Assembly: GCF_020509005.1 (NCBI RefSeq)
Contig: NC_063021.1
Span: 2,108,001 to 2,172,000 of the forward strand
Length of the DNA: 64,000 nt
Reading direction: 5' to 3'
Origin: Fulvia fulva
Taxonomy: Eukaryota > Ascomycota > Dothideomycetes > Mycosphaerellales > Mycosphaerellaceae
Below the pieces are notes generated by a model that saw only the letters and a program-made list of their open reading frames with translations, did not search any database and was not told where the DNA came from. Shown here piece by piece: positions 9,937 through 21,454 of this stretch; position 1 is the stretch's first letter; every line of letters starts with the position of its first letter. A program made the position numbers and the translations under genes.

Positions 9937-11753
9937 AATCACATTTGATTGAATGCCGGGCGATCAATGCTTGGAATGTCGAAGCAGGGCTGGACGTGTA
10001 GCAGGTGAAGATACCACGGCCTGTCCGAGAGTATGCCCTACAGGGGTGGTGGATCGCGGCCGTGCTTACATATACCTAGACGCAGGTTGTTAGAGATGAC
10101 AGCTGCGAAGTAAGCATCAGGTGCGAATACGTTCTTGAATGGCCTCCACGACGATGGCTTCGAAACCTCGGAGTTTCGTAGGAGCCGTGAGAGGCAGTGG
10201 CGAGTTGGCTATTGTGCATCCTGCCATCAAGTCTTGACACGCGTCTGTATCGCTAGTCTCCAGTCATGAATGCGTCGCAGCCATGAACCGTGATGGTTTG
10301 GAATCCGAGTTATTCGTATGTCGTGTGAATAGATGTGAGTCGTTCCGTACTGCGGTTGGTCTGCTCATCCGCCGGACCAGCCGCTCCCACGGCCACCGTC
10401 CGGGTGTTGATCCTGAAGGAGCGAAGGAATGGCGTCAGTAGCGAGATGGCAGAGCCGCATACACGTGCTTGGTCGAAGGTGGTAATTGTTAGCAGAGCGT
10501 CGCGAGTGGTGGAAGGGAATCGCCACGCTCGATGTATCGACATCGACACCGACATGGCCGCGGACATTACTGATGAGCGATGCTGCTTTGATATGCAGGC
10601 TAAGACGCTGGCAGAGGATGTTTTGATGAGGTTGTCCCATCATTTGGCCCCCACGCATGTTGCTGCCTGGTGCATGCATGCTCGGCATCAGGCAGAAAGA
10701 TGGCTAATCTTAGCAGTATCTTGACGGAAGCACCCCCCTGGCGCCGCCTCTTCGCTTCTGGCCTCGGAACAAGCCAAGCCCACGGGTTGCGAATGTTACA
10801 CGAGAACGCGAGCTCGAGGACACCACCTGCTGATTCCACAGAGCGCAGCCGCATCCTCGCCTTGTCACCCAACGTCAAAGCTCGGGTCAGGAAATCGTTC
10901 GCCGACCGCTTCTTCACGCTTCTCTCCACTGCTGGACCTGCGTATGGACTGGCCCTCCGTACACTAATTGCTGACCTGGTCGTCGGCAGCTATGCATGAC
11001 GACGAACGCTTTCCACACCTCCCGGCCCAAAGCTGCGGTCGTTGATCGTCAACGTCGTGGACTGACAGGGAATCGTGCATTAGGTTGGCCGCATGGTCGG
11101 CCGCGGCTGGCTGCTGCAGACACTCACATCGAGTCGTCTGCCTTGCACTCGTATATCGAGCATGACCAACGCCAGGCTACTGTTGGTCAGGCCCGTGTGG
11201 CCCTCCCCATCCTTTAGCAGTGCATGTTCCTCCAACCCTTTAGTCTCCCGGGTCACGGGCGACGCGGTCCTCCCCTGCTTGTCTACTGCCCGATCGTAAT
11301 GCTAATCAGCCTCTCACAGATGCGAGAGCCGTCCCCGGGAAAACTGTGTCTCCTTTCGCACAGCTCAGACCGAGTCCGACTTTCATGCCGTCTGCCATCC
11401 GGCTCGGATGCGTCCGCTTCGATTGCACCAAGCCAGGCGAGCAAATGCGCCTCAACCTATCGCAGGCTACGACTTGGAGGTCTGCCAAAGCGGTATGGCT
11501 GTCTGTGGAGCCTATGCAAGTGTGGTCTACTGACTTACAGTACCCTCTTCCTCCTGCTCATTCCTGCCGCATGAACATTTAATATAAAACAAGGTTGCCA
11601 CTACCTGAAATGCGCTTGTACCCATACTCTACCTCACCTCACTTGTTTGCATATCGGTTTTTGCTTCAAGCTCCTTATTCTTCAGTACAGCTCAAGCGTT
11701 GGTGGCGCATTTGCTAGCTCTGCTTAATACTTGCTTCTACTATCAGCAACAAG
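9937..11753. other. Long intergenic region, no gene recognised
   Basis: I find open frames of up to 129 codons here (for example 10335-10724 and 10670-10999), but they overlap on both strands and carry no domain I know. Base use is like the neighbouring genes, without RIP. A TATA-like TTTAATATAAAA at about 11578-11589 and a pyrimidine-rich stretch after it could serve the small gene at 11754. Confidence 0.4.
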
Positions 11754-11996
11754 ATGTGTCTTCAGATCGTTGAGCGGTACTCGGTTTGCAAATGCTTGTA
11801 TCACAAGCATGCCGTCGATCCATGCGCAGCACGAGCACAGCGTGGTCATGCTGTGCAAGAGAAAACAGTCCTAGTTGGCTACGCATGCGAACGACATGCG
11901 AAGTACAGATCGCAACAACCAGATACACACACGAGGCGAACCACATTCCCGGATTCTGGCTACTCCAGTGGAGGTTGGAGCCCTCAAGTCGAATGA
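11754..11996 (+). CDS. Small conserved cysteine-containing protein, function unknown
   Basis: This is an 80-residue single-exon frame starting in a good context (CAACAAGATGTGT). The N-terminal pattern MCLQIVERYSVCKCLYHKHA, then 'GHAVQEKTVLVGYACERH' and a DSGYSSGGW tail, match a small family I recall from Dothideomycete and Eurotiomycete genomes with no known function. The cysteines (CKC, a Cys after the His-rich turn, and a C...H pair near the end) could bind a metal, but this is inference. A TATA-like stretch lies about 165 bases upstream. There is no signal peptide. If the recalled family is wrong, it would be an unknown small frame. Confidence 0.6.
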   Translation: MCLQIVERYSVCKCLYHKHAVDPCAARAQRGHAVQEKTVLVGYACERHAKYRSQQPDTHTRRTTFPDSGYSSGGWSPQVE

Positions 11997-13737
11997 CGGT
12001 TGCAAGGACCCGCCACTGAGCCTCATCCGTGGCTAGGTAATTGTCATGAATAGAATCATCTCAGGGGAACACATTCGTTCAGCACCACAGCCCATCAGCC
12101 AAATCTCACACTCGCTGTTGCAACAACAATCGCAACACCTTGGTCTCGTTGAGAGAGATGCAACCTGAGATCTCAGTCATCACCAACGGCACGGATCAAC
12201 AAATACTCCCGTACACCGGACACCAAACACACTGCGCCATGGTGTTGAGCAAGCAGTCGATCCTATCTCCAGCACCTACTCGTTCCGGCGCCGGAGCTAG
12301 GGCTCAGCAATCCTATTGCCCGGGCAGATGTTCGATCGACACTGCAGCATGCAATGCGAAAGACGCGCATACGACGTGCATCACCCTGCGATCAAATGAC
12401 TGCAAACCTCGTAAACCTCCACGAAGACGACAGACATTCTTCTCCTGGCTTTAGCGTGGCATTCCACTGGCGTTCTGCAGCGTACTCGCAATCGTTGGCT
12501 TGCCCGATTCCTTCTCGCACTATTCCCCACGCTTCTTGGTTTCAGGAGGTGCGCGTCGCGGGTTCGACACGAGACGGACCTCACCTCTCGAGCAACGCGG
12601 CGATCGCGAACTCATTTGGCCTTTCGTTGCAATGTATTGGAAGTTAGATAGAGACTTGTTACCCTCTTTGAGGCATACTTTGAGCGATCGGAGTGCTTCT
12701 TTTCACTTGTCTTTTCTCTTGGCGTAGATATCGGCATGTCGTGCTTTTGGTTTTACGGATTGTACTGCAAAGTAGCGACAATGCTTGGTCAGCTTTCACT
12801 CTTCTTCACAACCAGGAGCTTTGGCCACACCGACTGCAAGAGTGTCGATTGGAGTATACCACCGGCGTGCGTTGAACGTTCTGACTGGAGCGGCGAGAAC
12901 TCCGTGGTGGGAAGGATTCGCTTGATTATCATCTTACTCGTAGAGGGATAGCGGACACCCGAGGATATGGACTTGAGCAGAGTTTCTTTGCGTCACAGGC
13001 CGACTTACCTGAAGAAAGCGAAGTGGCATACCGTCGTCAAGCCTCCGAACCTCGCCTCGAAGAAGGATGACTGGGCATGAACTACTTACTTTCATCGTGA
13101 TGCTAATACCGAAGAGACGATTCCTGCCCGAGCTGAAGGATAGAAGATGACAGTACATCGAAAGTCCGAGATAACCTCCGGCTTAGCCGTAAGAGGCAGG
13201 TGCTGAAGACAGTATGCATAGAGCAGACGACCTCGGCGATTTTCAGGAACCACCAAACGACATCAGCATGCGGTTCTGACGAGTGGACGGTTCTCGTAGC
13301 AGTCATGACCTGATTATTCCCGGCTTACGCCCGCGAGTGTCCACGAGACCAAAGACCAATTTCGATTATGGATGAGTTCAAGAGCATACGCCTCGCTCAA
13401 GTCTACTGCCGTACAGCCAGATGTGCAGTCCATTGATCAGGTGAATTGGTTATGACAGTACTTTTTGCACTCAGACTTCAGTACTGCTAAGGCTCTGTGC
13501 TTGCACGTCGTGTTTGTAGATCTGCATTACTACTCAACAATGTTCGTTGGTATCAATGACCAAGAATCGCCAGTTTCGATAAGTGAATCGGGTCCAGATC
13601 GTGGAAGGCGGACAACTTTCTCTAGATTCACTCGACAAATTTACGCTCGTGCCGAGCACGTGCCACCGACTTTTGCCACACATTAGCATCTCACTTGATG
13701 TCAACAACATTCCTCGCTCTACAACCATTCAGCAAAG
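11997..13737. other. Long intergenic region, no gene recognised
   Basis: Several short frames exist (such as 12140-12454 and 12736-12951) but none has a recognisable motif or a supporting neighbour. I see no RNA gene. The sequence lacks the RIP pattern. Confidence 0.4.
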
Positions 13738-14635
13738 ATGTCGCGTGTTATCGCAGGCTACACGTTGAAGTTTGCAGCAGAGTGAGTGATTTCCTCCTCT
13801 CTGCAATATCAGATGACTGACCATATATCGCAGCGCATCGTCCCAAGCCCACAAATATAGTGCCAACGCGACAGGTGGCTCTTTCTTGGCCCCGAACAAC
13901 CAATACACTCCTACCACTCGGTGCTTCCTCCTGGAACTCCCTGCAGAACTCCGCAATCGCATCTACGAGTTCGTTCTTACCGTCGAGCCCGCTGCCGACG
14001 GCCGCGTCTACCTGAAAAAGCGACCGACATCAAAGACTGACAGCACGGGCTCCATGGTCGCACGGCACTGGCACGATCCACTCGAGGGACGCACCCGCTT
14101 CTCAGGCAAATGGGTCGAGGAAACGATCAACTTCGCTCCGAGCAACCTGAGTATCCTGCAGACCTGCTCACAGATCAACGACGAGTCATGCGCACTGTTC
14201 TACAGCGTCAACAACATCGCTGTCCCAATTAGAGGCCTGGTACAAGGGTCGTACGATCGCACGATCCTTCCGCCCTCCAAGCAATTCTTCCGCCACACTA
14301 GCGACGTCCGCCTTACTGGCATTACGAGATTGACTATCCTCCTCTAGGATCTCGAAGAGGTGTGCATCTTCTGTAAGAGCGCTAAGGCCCTTACGAACCT
14401 CCAGCATCTTACCATCGTCCTCGATGCATTAGATGGGCACTATAACGACGCAGCTTCGCGTGAGGTAGGCTTGGTGGAGGTGGCGCTGCGCAAGCTGGAG
14501 GCGGAGGTGAAGGTGATGTGAGAGTCGCGCGCGAAGCAGAGGTGGGTGTAGCTGGAAAATCTTGTGGCAGCGCTGGAGAAGTGTAAGCTCAAGGTCGAGA
14601 AGGCAAAGCAAAAGAGGTTGATGAGGAAGACGTAG
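13738..14635 (+). pseudogene. F-box-like/2EXR-type protein, interrupted by stops
   Basis: Exon 1 (13738-13781, MSRVIAGYTLKFAA) joins exon 2 (from 13834) across a 52-base intron with donor GTGAGT and acceptor CAG. The product has the fungal signature 'CFLLELPAELRNRIYEFVLT' near residue 45, then 'LSILQTCSQINDESCALFYS', the layout of small F-box-like/2EXR proteins of unknown function. The frame stops with TAG at 14345-14347, but matching sequence continues in the same frame (DLEEVCIF, 'NLQHLTIVLDALDGHYNDAA') past a TGA at 14519 and a TAG at 14549, to a stop at 14633-14635. All three stops can come from CAG or CGA by C-to-T change. A genuine short protein ending at 14347 cannot be excluded. Confidence 0.65.
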
Positions 14636-15213
14636 GTGGATGGAGAGACATATTGTTATAACAAAGAAGCTTTGGTTGGGTAAGCTTGGTCGAGGGAAGT
14701 GTTGAGTGCACAAAGAAGAGGCTGGCGAGTGTGGGACAAAGCCAATATGTGCAATGCAGCCAATGCAGTGTAGTCAGCATGTCTAAAGACAACATGCGAC
14801 ACATAGCAAACACGATCATGCTATATCGGCCTTCGCATTTCTTTTCCTTGGCTCTCCAATCGTTCCAGAGGTTTTCCTTACTATCCCCTCTTTTGCCGTA
14901 TAGATCTTCTGTCTGCGAATGTAGCACCAGGTAGTCGGAATACATGTGACTGAGCATGATGCTTGGCGTCTGCTTTCGGTTTCGATGCCCTGTATGAGTA
15001 TACTCTGCTGAGGTGCGAGCAAAGATCCAGCACAGCACACTGGCTTGTTCAAGCCACAGATTCTGATGTTCGTGGGCGTGGGTCAAGCCGTGGCAGGCGT
15101 GGACGCTGCTTCGCCTGTGATACAAATTGAGCAGGGTCCGCTTTCGATGATAAATTGCGATTTTGCTCTCCCATCAACTTCAACCCGCGACAACACAACA
15201 ACACGCAGGCAAA
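14636..15213. other. Intergenic region
   Basis: This separates two 2EXR-type genes. A 178-codon minus-strand frame (14589-15125) overlaps the end of the first gene and has no known motif; I do not call it a gene. Confidence 0.4.
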
Positions 15214-16276
15214 ATGGTTCCTGAGGATTCTCAAGCCCTTGCTGCCTCTCTGGAGCAGCTGAGTCTACAGGACCGACCGCGCTCAACTTCACCATCCGCA
15301 AACCAGCCCTCAACAGAAGGTCGAGCCCGTATTACACGCGACGCTCGCGTAAGTGATCTCTGATGCCATCTTGATCAGCACTGACCGTGTTTGACTAGTC
15401 TTCCGCATCAACACTGAAGGCGTCAGCTTCTCCAAACGCCTACGATGCGCAGCAGAACCCAGGCTCACCTTCGGCATCCAACGCGAGTACTGCGCCTTCA
15501 AATGAGCCCGTACAGTTCAGCGCTCTCCAGCGCCACTACCTCGTGAGTCAGCATGTCTCGATGTGATGCATCCTCGAAGCTAACCTTAGCGATAGACCAT
15601 TGGCGCGAGCGGTGTCAACGGCGCTGCGAGGCAAGCTGTAACCACTCAGCCTCCAATCAGAACATCACGCACTTGCATCTTGCCGGAGGTGCTTCCTGGC
15701 GAGATGCGCAACGGCATCTACGAGGAAGCTCTTACCATCAGCCCCGGCACCGACGGTACAGTGGAGTTGGTGAAGTGGGGACAGGTTCGTACCAGCAGCA
15801 GCAGTACCCTCCGTCGCTGGGATAGCGCTGCTGGCCGCGAGGTCCGCAAGCAGCCTGTCGCCGCTCTCCTCGCAACATGCAAGCAGGTGTTCAATGAAGC
15901 CTGCAGCATCTACTACTACCAGAACCACTTCAAGATCTCAGGCGACGACAAGGGCCTGAACACAGCATCACTGGGACACTTCATGCTGTCGATGCGCCCA
16001 GCTCGCTCGCGCCATCTAAAGTCTCTGACCATCACTGTCAACGACTTCGAACAGACTGTGCTGGCGATGAACACAATGCAGCAGCTCATGGGCCTGGAAG
16101 AGCTGTGTATCATCGTTGAGGCGGACGGACCGGTCGATCGGTTCGAGGAGAACAAGGAGGCGTTCGCTAAGGCTTTCGGAGAGATGTTAGGGCTGAAGAC
16201 CTTCTCTATCCAGTCGTCTTCCATCGACGAGGGCATGGAATGGGTCGCAGATGCCCTCGGTATCGAGCTGGGTTAG
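15214..16276 (+). CDS. F-box-like/2EXR-type protein
   Basis: This is the only intact member of the local trio. Exons 15214-15348, 15399-15542 and 15596-16276 are joined by introns of 50 and 53 bases with GTAAGT/GTGAGT donors and TAG acceptors, giving 319 residues. The N-terminal third is low-complexity and rich in Ser, Pro and Ala. The conserved part begins 'CILPEVLPGEMRNGIYEEAL', the 2EXR/F-box-like signature, and continues 'ALLATCKQVFNEACSIYYYQ' and NHFKIS, then 'SRHLKSLTITVNDFEQTV'. Such proteins are numerous in Dothideomycetes; their partners and role are unknown. The start has A at -3. It shares exon layout and motif order with the broken genes on both sides, so the three look like a tandem family. 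Confidence 0.8.
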
Positions 16277-17189
16277 GAGGACAGGCAAGTAAGGGCGTAT
16301 GCGGTCGACTCACAGAGACATGTAACGACTGCCTAGTCACAGGTATTGTGCTGCATGAAAGTGGTGCAAACACTACGACTACTGCATAACACAGTCGCAG
16401 CTTAGCTCAAGAAGATCGAAAGAAGCTCCTTCTACTCGGGATTTCAGTCCGTGTTTCCATCTTCTTCGTCAGGAAATATAGTGTTCGGTTCGGGGTCGCT
16501 AATAGTAAGTGGGTGCTTCACTGATCTCGTAGAGAGCGTCGTGCAGTGCCGTACTATATGTTCCAGTGCCCTTTCCTGCTGATGCAGCTTGCGGAAAGCA
16601 GCCTAGTCACATTGGATTGTTGAAAGACGGGAGCACCGTGGCCTGAAGACGATCGGTGGTATGACAGAAAATATTCTGTACAATTACCGTCTAGTAGTCA
16701 ATGAGGCTTTCAGAGTCGTCGGGGTAGCCTGTATAGTCAGCATTCCTGAGACACAATGGAATGTAACACATAGCAATCATACCGTGACCTCATAAACTCC
16801 ATCGCCGTCTCCTCTCTTGGCCTTCTCACCGCTATAACCCTCCTCTTGTGTCTGTCTACACTCGCACTCAGCAGTATACAAGACATGCCTGTCAGTCTTG
16901 CCTAGAATCTCAGAACGTCCATACATTCTGGTTCCTTCCTATCTCAGGAGGGAGATCTACAATCACATACGATGCTCGTCGTACGAGCTGTCGTTGAAAA
17001 CAGGCCTTTTAGTGAACCACGGGCGCCCAGCAGCGGCCACAGCCAACGATGTTCGTGCTCGTGGTCCCGGTTGTGGTTCTTGTGGCCGATTAGGTTAGCT
17101 TGCCTGAGGCGCGAAGTTCTTCCGCACAGACATAAAGTCGAGTTTCATGCTTGCCATCCACTTGATCTCAACAGCAGAACACAACGCCC
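16277..17189. other. Intergenic region with a possible relic
   Basis: The frame at 16898-17098 reads RPYILVPSYLRREIYNHIRC, which loosely recalls the 2EXR signature and may be a decayed fourth copy. Otherwise I see nothing here. Confidence 0.3.
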
Positions 17190-18380
17190 ATGATGGATCC
17201 GATCCAGTCATCGGACATGTCGCAGAAGTCTGCTGATATACCCGAAGACGTTCCTGCTGATGCTCGCAATATGCCCGCCATGCTGTTGCCGTCCGCAGAA
17301 GAGTGGGTAGACGAAGAGGCAGGACAGCCAGCAGTCGCACAGTCCAATGCGCCACTTCCAATCACTGTAAGTATATGGCATCCTGGCGCTCGCCGTCTCT
17401 GAAGAATGATGCTGACGGGCATGAACAGCCATCTGCTGCTGTCGCCAGCGCGCAGCCATACTTATTCAGCCCTCGACTACAGACCACCAGCCACGACCAG
17501 CAGCCAGCAGCGCCGACACCGCATAACCTACCGGCAATGTTTGGCGCTGGCGCCACATCACAGTCGTTCACATTCATCCTTATATCGCGGCCCGATGGCC
17601 ACGGTTATGGCCAGTACCTGGCCGTGCCGACGCCGTCCAGCCTTGCGACAGTGTCTGGTCCTGCAGGTAGCGCTGCCTCACAACCACTCTCATCTGTCCC
17701 TGCTGCGACACCAGCCTCTAGCCATCGTCCGCGGTTCCTAGTACCAGGCGATCCCATGTACTCGGACGAGGAGGAAATCGTCGACGAAACAGATATTGTA
17801 AGCCTTACCTCCCCTTCCAACACTGTTGCTAGCCTCTCTAACCCAAAGACAGGCTCCAAAGCCCTCGCGCTATGATCTGCGGCATGCGCGCGATTACGTC
17901 CCGCCACCATCAGCGCCACCTCCACCACCGGTTCCTGCTCCAGCGCTCCCACAAGCAGCTCGGCATCCGCACCAGTAGGACAGACCCCTGTTCTTCCAAC
18001 AGCCACGCGGCATCCGCGAACGCATCTACGAGGAACTCTTGACACTGGACCAGGAGTTTCCAGAAGATGAGACCTGGAAGCTGAGTTTTGACGACGAATG
18101 GAGACGAGAAGCCTTGCGCAATGACCGCGGCAGGATGGCCTGGACCATGACCTGTCGCGGTGCCAACAATGAAGACGGACCGGTCTTCTATCATCGGAAC
18201 CATCTTCGCATTAGCAGCAGCGCAGACCTGGTGCTTCGCTCGCCACCGCTCGCAACCAACTTGGCCACTTTCCCGGGTCCTCCACCATGCGGGCTCAATA
18301 CTATGCCTGAGTGGTTTGTCAAGGAGACTAGTCGCGATCGTCTGGAGGCCATACGCACGCTGACGGAATATATAGGCTGA
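17190..18380 (+). pseudogene. F-box-like/2EXR-type protein with one in-frame stop
   Basis: The model has exons 17190-17366, 17429-17797 and 17853-18380, with introns of 62 and 55 bases (GTAAGT and GTAAGC donors, CAG acceptors). The first two exons encode an acidic and Pro/Ser/Thr-rich region ('MYSDEEEIVDETDI'). Exon 3 reads 'APKPSRYDLRHARDYVPPP', then a TAG at 17976-17978, then 'DRPLFFQQPRGIRERIYEEL' (the signature), 'EDETWKLSFDDEWRREALR' and 'DGPVFYHRNHLRIS'. The stop stands where a Gln (CAG) is plausible, so it again fits one C-to-T change. The C-terminus is shorter than that of the intact neighbour. ATG at 17190 or 17193 could be the start. An unrecognised intron around the stop is the alternative, but no donor is visible. 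Confidence 0.6.
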
Positions 18381-18708
18381 GCATACCTGCCAGGCTACCC
18401 TCAGGTTGTATCCTTGGTCAGTGGGTTCCAAATCACGTCTGCCTCAACTCTTGCTCTCCTGGCATCCGATGTCCTTGCTCTTACGCTTACCTCTGTTGCT
18501 CGAACTAGACTCTGCGAGGATGACATGCAGCGATTTGCGAATGCTAGGCCTGCGCGACATTGTATACGGTGTTGGTGATGGTATACGAGCAGCTCAGGGT
18601 GTGCTAGAGACGTTGGTGAGGTCCGCGATGGTGACTCGGAAGCATGGACCAGCCAAGACCGGAAGGTGTGGCCCACTCCTTCCGTGCACTTCGATAGCAT
18701 TGTTAGGG

Positions 18709-18795
18709 CCTGTCCATTTCATCCTGCAGCCGCGCTGCCTTTGCAATATGCACCTCAAGCAGCTCGAAATGGACAGGCTACATCAATATGCACCT
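18709..18795. repeat. Short inverted repeat with a nested direct repeat
   Basis: CCTGTCCATTTC (18709-18720) is matched in inverse by GAAATGGACAGG (18766-18777), 45 bases apart. CAATATGCACCT occurs twice, at 18744-18755 and 18784-18795. It could be a relic of a small mobile element. No function is shown. Confidence 0.45.
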
Positions 18796-19013
18796 ATTGC
18801 ATAATTAAATAGACACTATTGACACCCTGTCGTCACTGCAGCTTGCCTACATCGCATTTTGAAGCGGCACTCGCGGCATATTAAGATGCAGAGCCTACAG
18901 GTGGATCGGATTGCCCCAACAGGCTATCCGGACCCATAATGCACTGCTTCTATAACCTGCTGCCTATAAGGTGCTTTCTGCTTAATTTTGGATACTACGT
19001 AACGTTGCCGTAG
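18796..19013. other. Unmutated flank left of the transposon block
   Basis: No gene seen. CA and TG are abundant up to the first LTR at 19014, so the sharp change in base pattern lies inside the first element and not here. The last five bases, CGTAG (19009-19013), pair with CATAG at 33413-33417 as a presumed duplication of element A. Confidence 0.5.
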
Positions 19014-19197
19014 TGTCACGGGCAGCCCGCGACCCCTCACTGTAGCTGCGTCGGCCAGGCTGAACCGCGGACCTTCTGCATCGGGTTAGCGCGGCTTGGC
19101 TTTGCTTTATAACTTCGCCGCGCCTCGCGCTCCTCTTTCGTAGCTTCGTAGAACAACAACTATCTCATTCGGACCCTATAGTACGCGCGCCCTTACA
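19014..19197 (+). repeat. 5' LTR of Gypsy copy A (nearly unmutated)
   Basis: A 184-base LTR beginning TGTCACGGGC and ending CCCTTACA. It differs from the 3' LTR of the intact element at one base only (CTATAGTACG for CTATGGTACG), in contrast to the heavily mutated 3' LTR of the same element. Confidence 0.9.
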
Positions 19198-19333
19198 GTT
19201 TGTTCTACCTTACTACCTAGATCGCAGATCTAGGTAAGGGACGCGTAATAATAGGAACAGACAGAACCGTAGAACTTAAGAACGCGTAGAGTCGTATTAG
19301 AATATAGTATACGGTAAGGCGTATAGCGCGTAG

Positions 19334-21454
19334 ATACCTAGAGAACGTAACGCGGCGACATTATTAGTAGGTAGTCGCGCGCTCGTAGACAGTTAGGATA
19401 TAGGCACCGTTACGCCTCCCCCGAACCTAGATAATATAACTTTATAAATAGCGAACGGCGGTATACTACCGCTACCTAAGCCTAAGGGCAAAAGTAAGTA
19501 GCGTACATCTCTTTTCCCCGACCTCTCCTCTTTTCCTTAGAGTTAGATATAGGACGATAACCGGCGGGTTATAGTAGACACCGGTATCGCGCTATAATAA
19601 GAGATTAATAAAGCTTACTAGAAGGCCTTCGAGCGAGAAGAAGGTAGTAAGATTAACTTTATAGAACTATTCGAGTTTAAGCTCGAAGAGAACCTAGGCG
19701 GCGACCTAGACGAGGTATATCTATTACTCGACGAGGTAGAACATATTCTCGTATCCGAATACTAGAATGTTACTCTAGATAACCTTACGACCCTTATATC
19801 CTAATACCCGAAGACTACCTACGACTTCGTACTATAAGTAGTTAATACGGCGATTACTAAGGGCAGACAACTCGATATAATAGAGCGAGCTAACGACCTC
19901 TAGAACACCTAGTATACTACGCTATATACCGAATACGACCGTATCTATAAGATGCTACGAAGTGAAGAGCTTATTATATAGAAAATGGTAGTAGATCTTA
20001 AGAGTAAGAAGAATTACGACCTAGCTAAGTTATAAGAGCTAGGGAAGAAATATAAGGAAGCTAATAACCTATATAAGTAGATTAGCGAGATCTACGAGAA
20101 GGAGAAGAAGAAGGCATAAGATGCTAAGGCAAAGAACTAGGCCCTATAACAAGAAGTCGATAATCTAAAGGCTCGGCTTAAGGTAGGAGATACTATATAG
20201 AACGGAGGTAGGGGCCGCTTAGGCCGCCGACCCTCTCGTTCCCGCCTACGCGAGACCTTACTCGAGTAGCTATTACGTAGGTATCGCGAAGCTACTAGTA
20301 GAGGGGGCGGTAGCGGTAGTAGTAATAACGATAGAGACGACGATAACCGTAGTAATAATGGCCGAGGACGTAATAACGACCGTCCGCGACTAGGACCTAA
20401 TAATAGTCGTAACTCGAGAATACGTAATACCCGTACCTCGACACTACTAGTTAACCTTCTAGAACGTCTCTTTACTATTGACCGTACTCTTACTCGCGGT
20501 ATAGAGATCGGTAAGGGTGTGCCTAACCCTAAGCACTTTAAGAACGATAACGACCCTAATTTCGATAGCTAGTATAGTAGTGTTCTCCTAAAGCTAACTA
20601 TAGTAACCTTCCGTACTAAGGTAGATAGTCTACGCTTTGTATATAGGTAGATATAAGGCGATCCTTAGCGAAGTATTAAGCCGAGGATCCCTATGCCTAG
20701 ATAGTAGTCCTTTAACGAGTTTAAGACTAGAGAAGAGTTATTAGACTAGATAACACGCTAATATAGTATACGTAATAAGGGAACTAAGGCTATAGTTAAT
20801 ATTGCTACCTATAAGTAAGAATAAGGCGAAACCTTTATAGCCTTCTATGCCCGCTACTCGAAGTTACGCGCCTAGATATTATAGACCGATAAGACCGAGC
20901 TTATACTGTTCCGTAACCGACTAAACCGTAAGTACTTTATTAAGACCTTCGGCGACCGCGAAGTCGACCGCCGCCTAGATAGTATATAAGACGTTATCGA
21001 GGAGTATACCGTACTAGACGAGAGTTTCTACGAGACAGATCGACTATACCCGTAGGAGGAGCGGCCCCGGGGTAATAGTAACTCGAATAGTAATAGCGGC
21101 TAGAATAACTAGAATAACGGTAACGTAGTTACTAGTACCGCTACCGGTGTAGTAGGTGCCTTAGTATAGCGCCTACTATAGTACGCTAGTACTAAGAAGA
21201 AGGAGGATCTACCGATATATCTATAGAACCTACCTACGCTTAACCGTAAGTAGCGCAAAGACCTTAAGAAGTAGGGTAAGTACTACCGCTACCGTATAGG
21301 TTCTTACGTATCGACTAACCCTAAATGCCTAATATATAGGTACGATAGCGACTATCGCACACCGCGTCTACGTAATACTACGCCGAATCCGAACGCGAAC
21401 CTTAGTTCCCTAGCCGCCGATCCGTAGTAGGGAAATAGTACGACCGCTACCTAA
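19334..21454 (+). pseudogene. gag of Gypsy copy A, RIP-inactivated
   Basis: This is the counterpart of the intact gag at 37307-39433. The start codon is ATA, and stops replace many CAG, CAA and TGG codons throughout, so no protein longer than fragments can be made. The frameshift heptamer GGGAAAT is still present at 21430-21436 because it contains no CA or TG. Confidence 0.9.

Noticed and set aside
10335..10999. Overlapping open frames of 107-129 codons on both strands
   Set aside because: No motif, no plausible splice structure and mutual overlap; probably chance frames in GC-rich intergenic DNA.
12540..12575. tRNA-like GGGTTCGACAC box
   Set aside because: No matching A box or cloverleaf could be drawn around it.
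14589..15125. 178-codon minus-strand open frame
   Set aside because: It overlaps the end of a 2EXR-type gene on the other strand, has no domain, and its composition looks like antisense chance.
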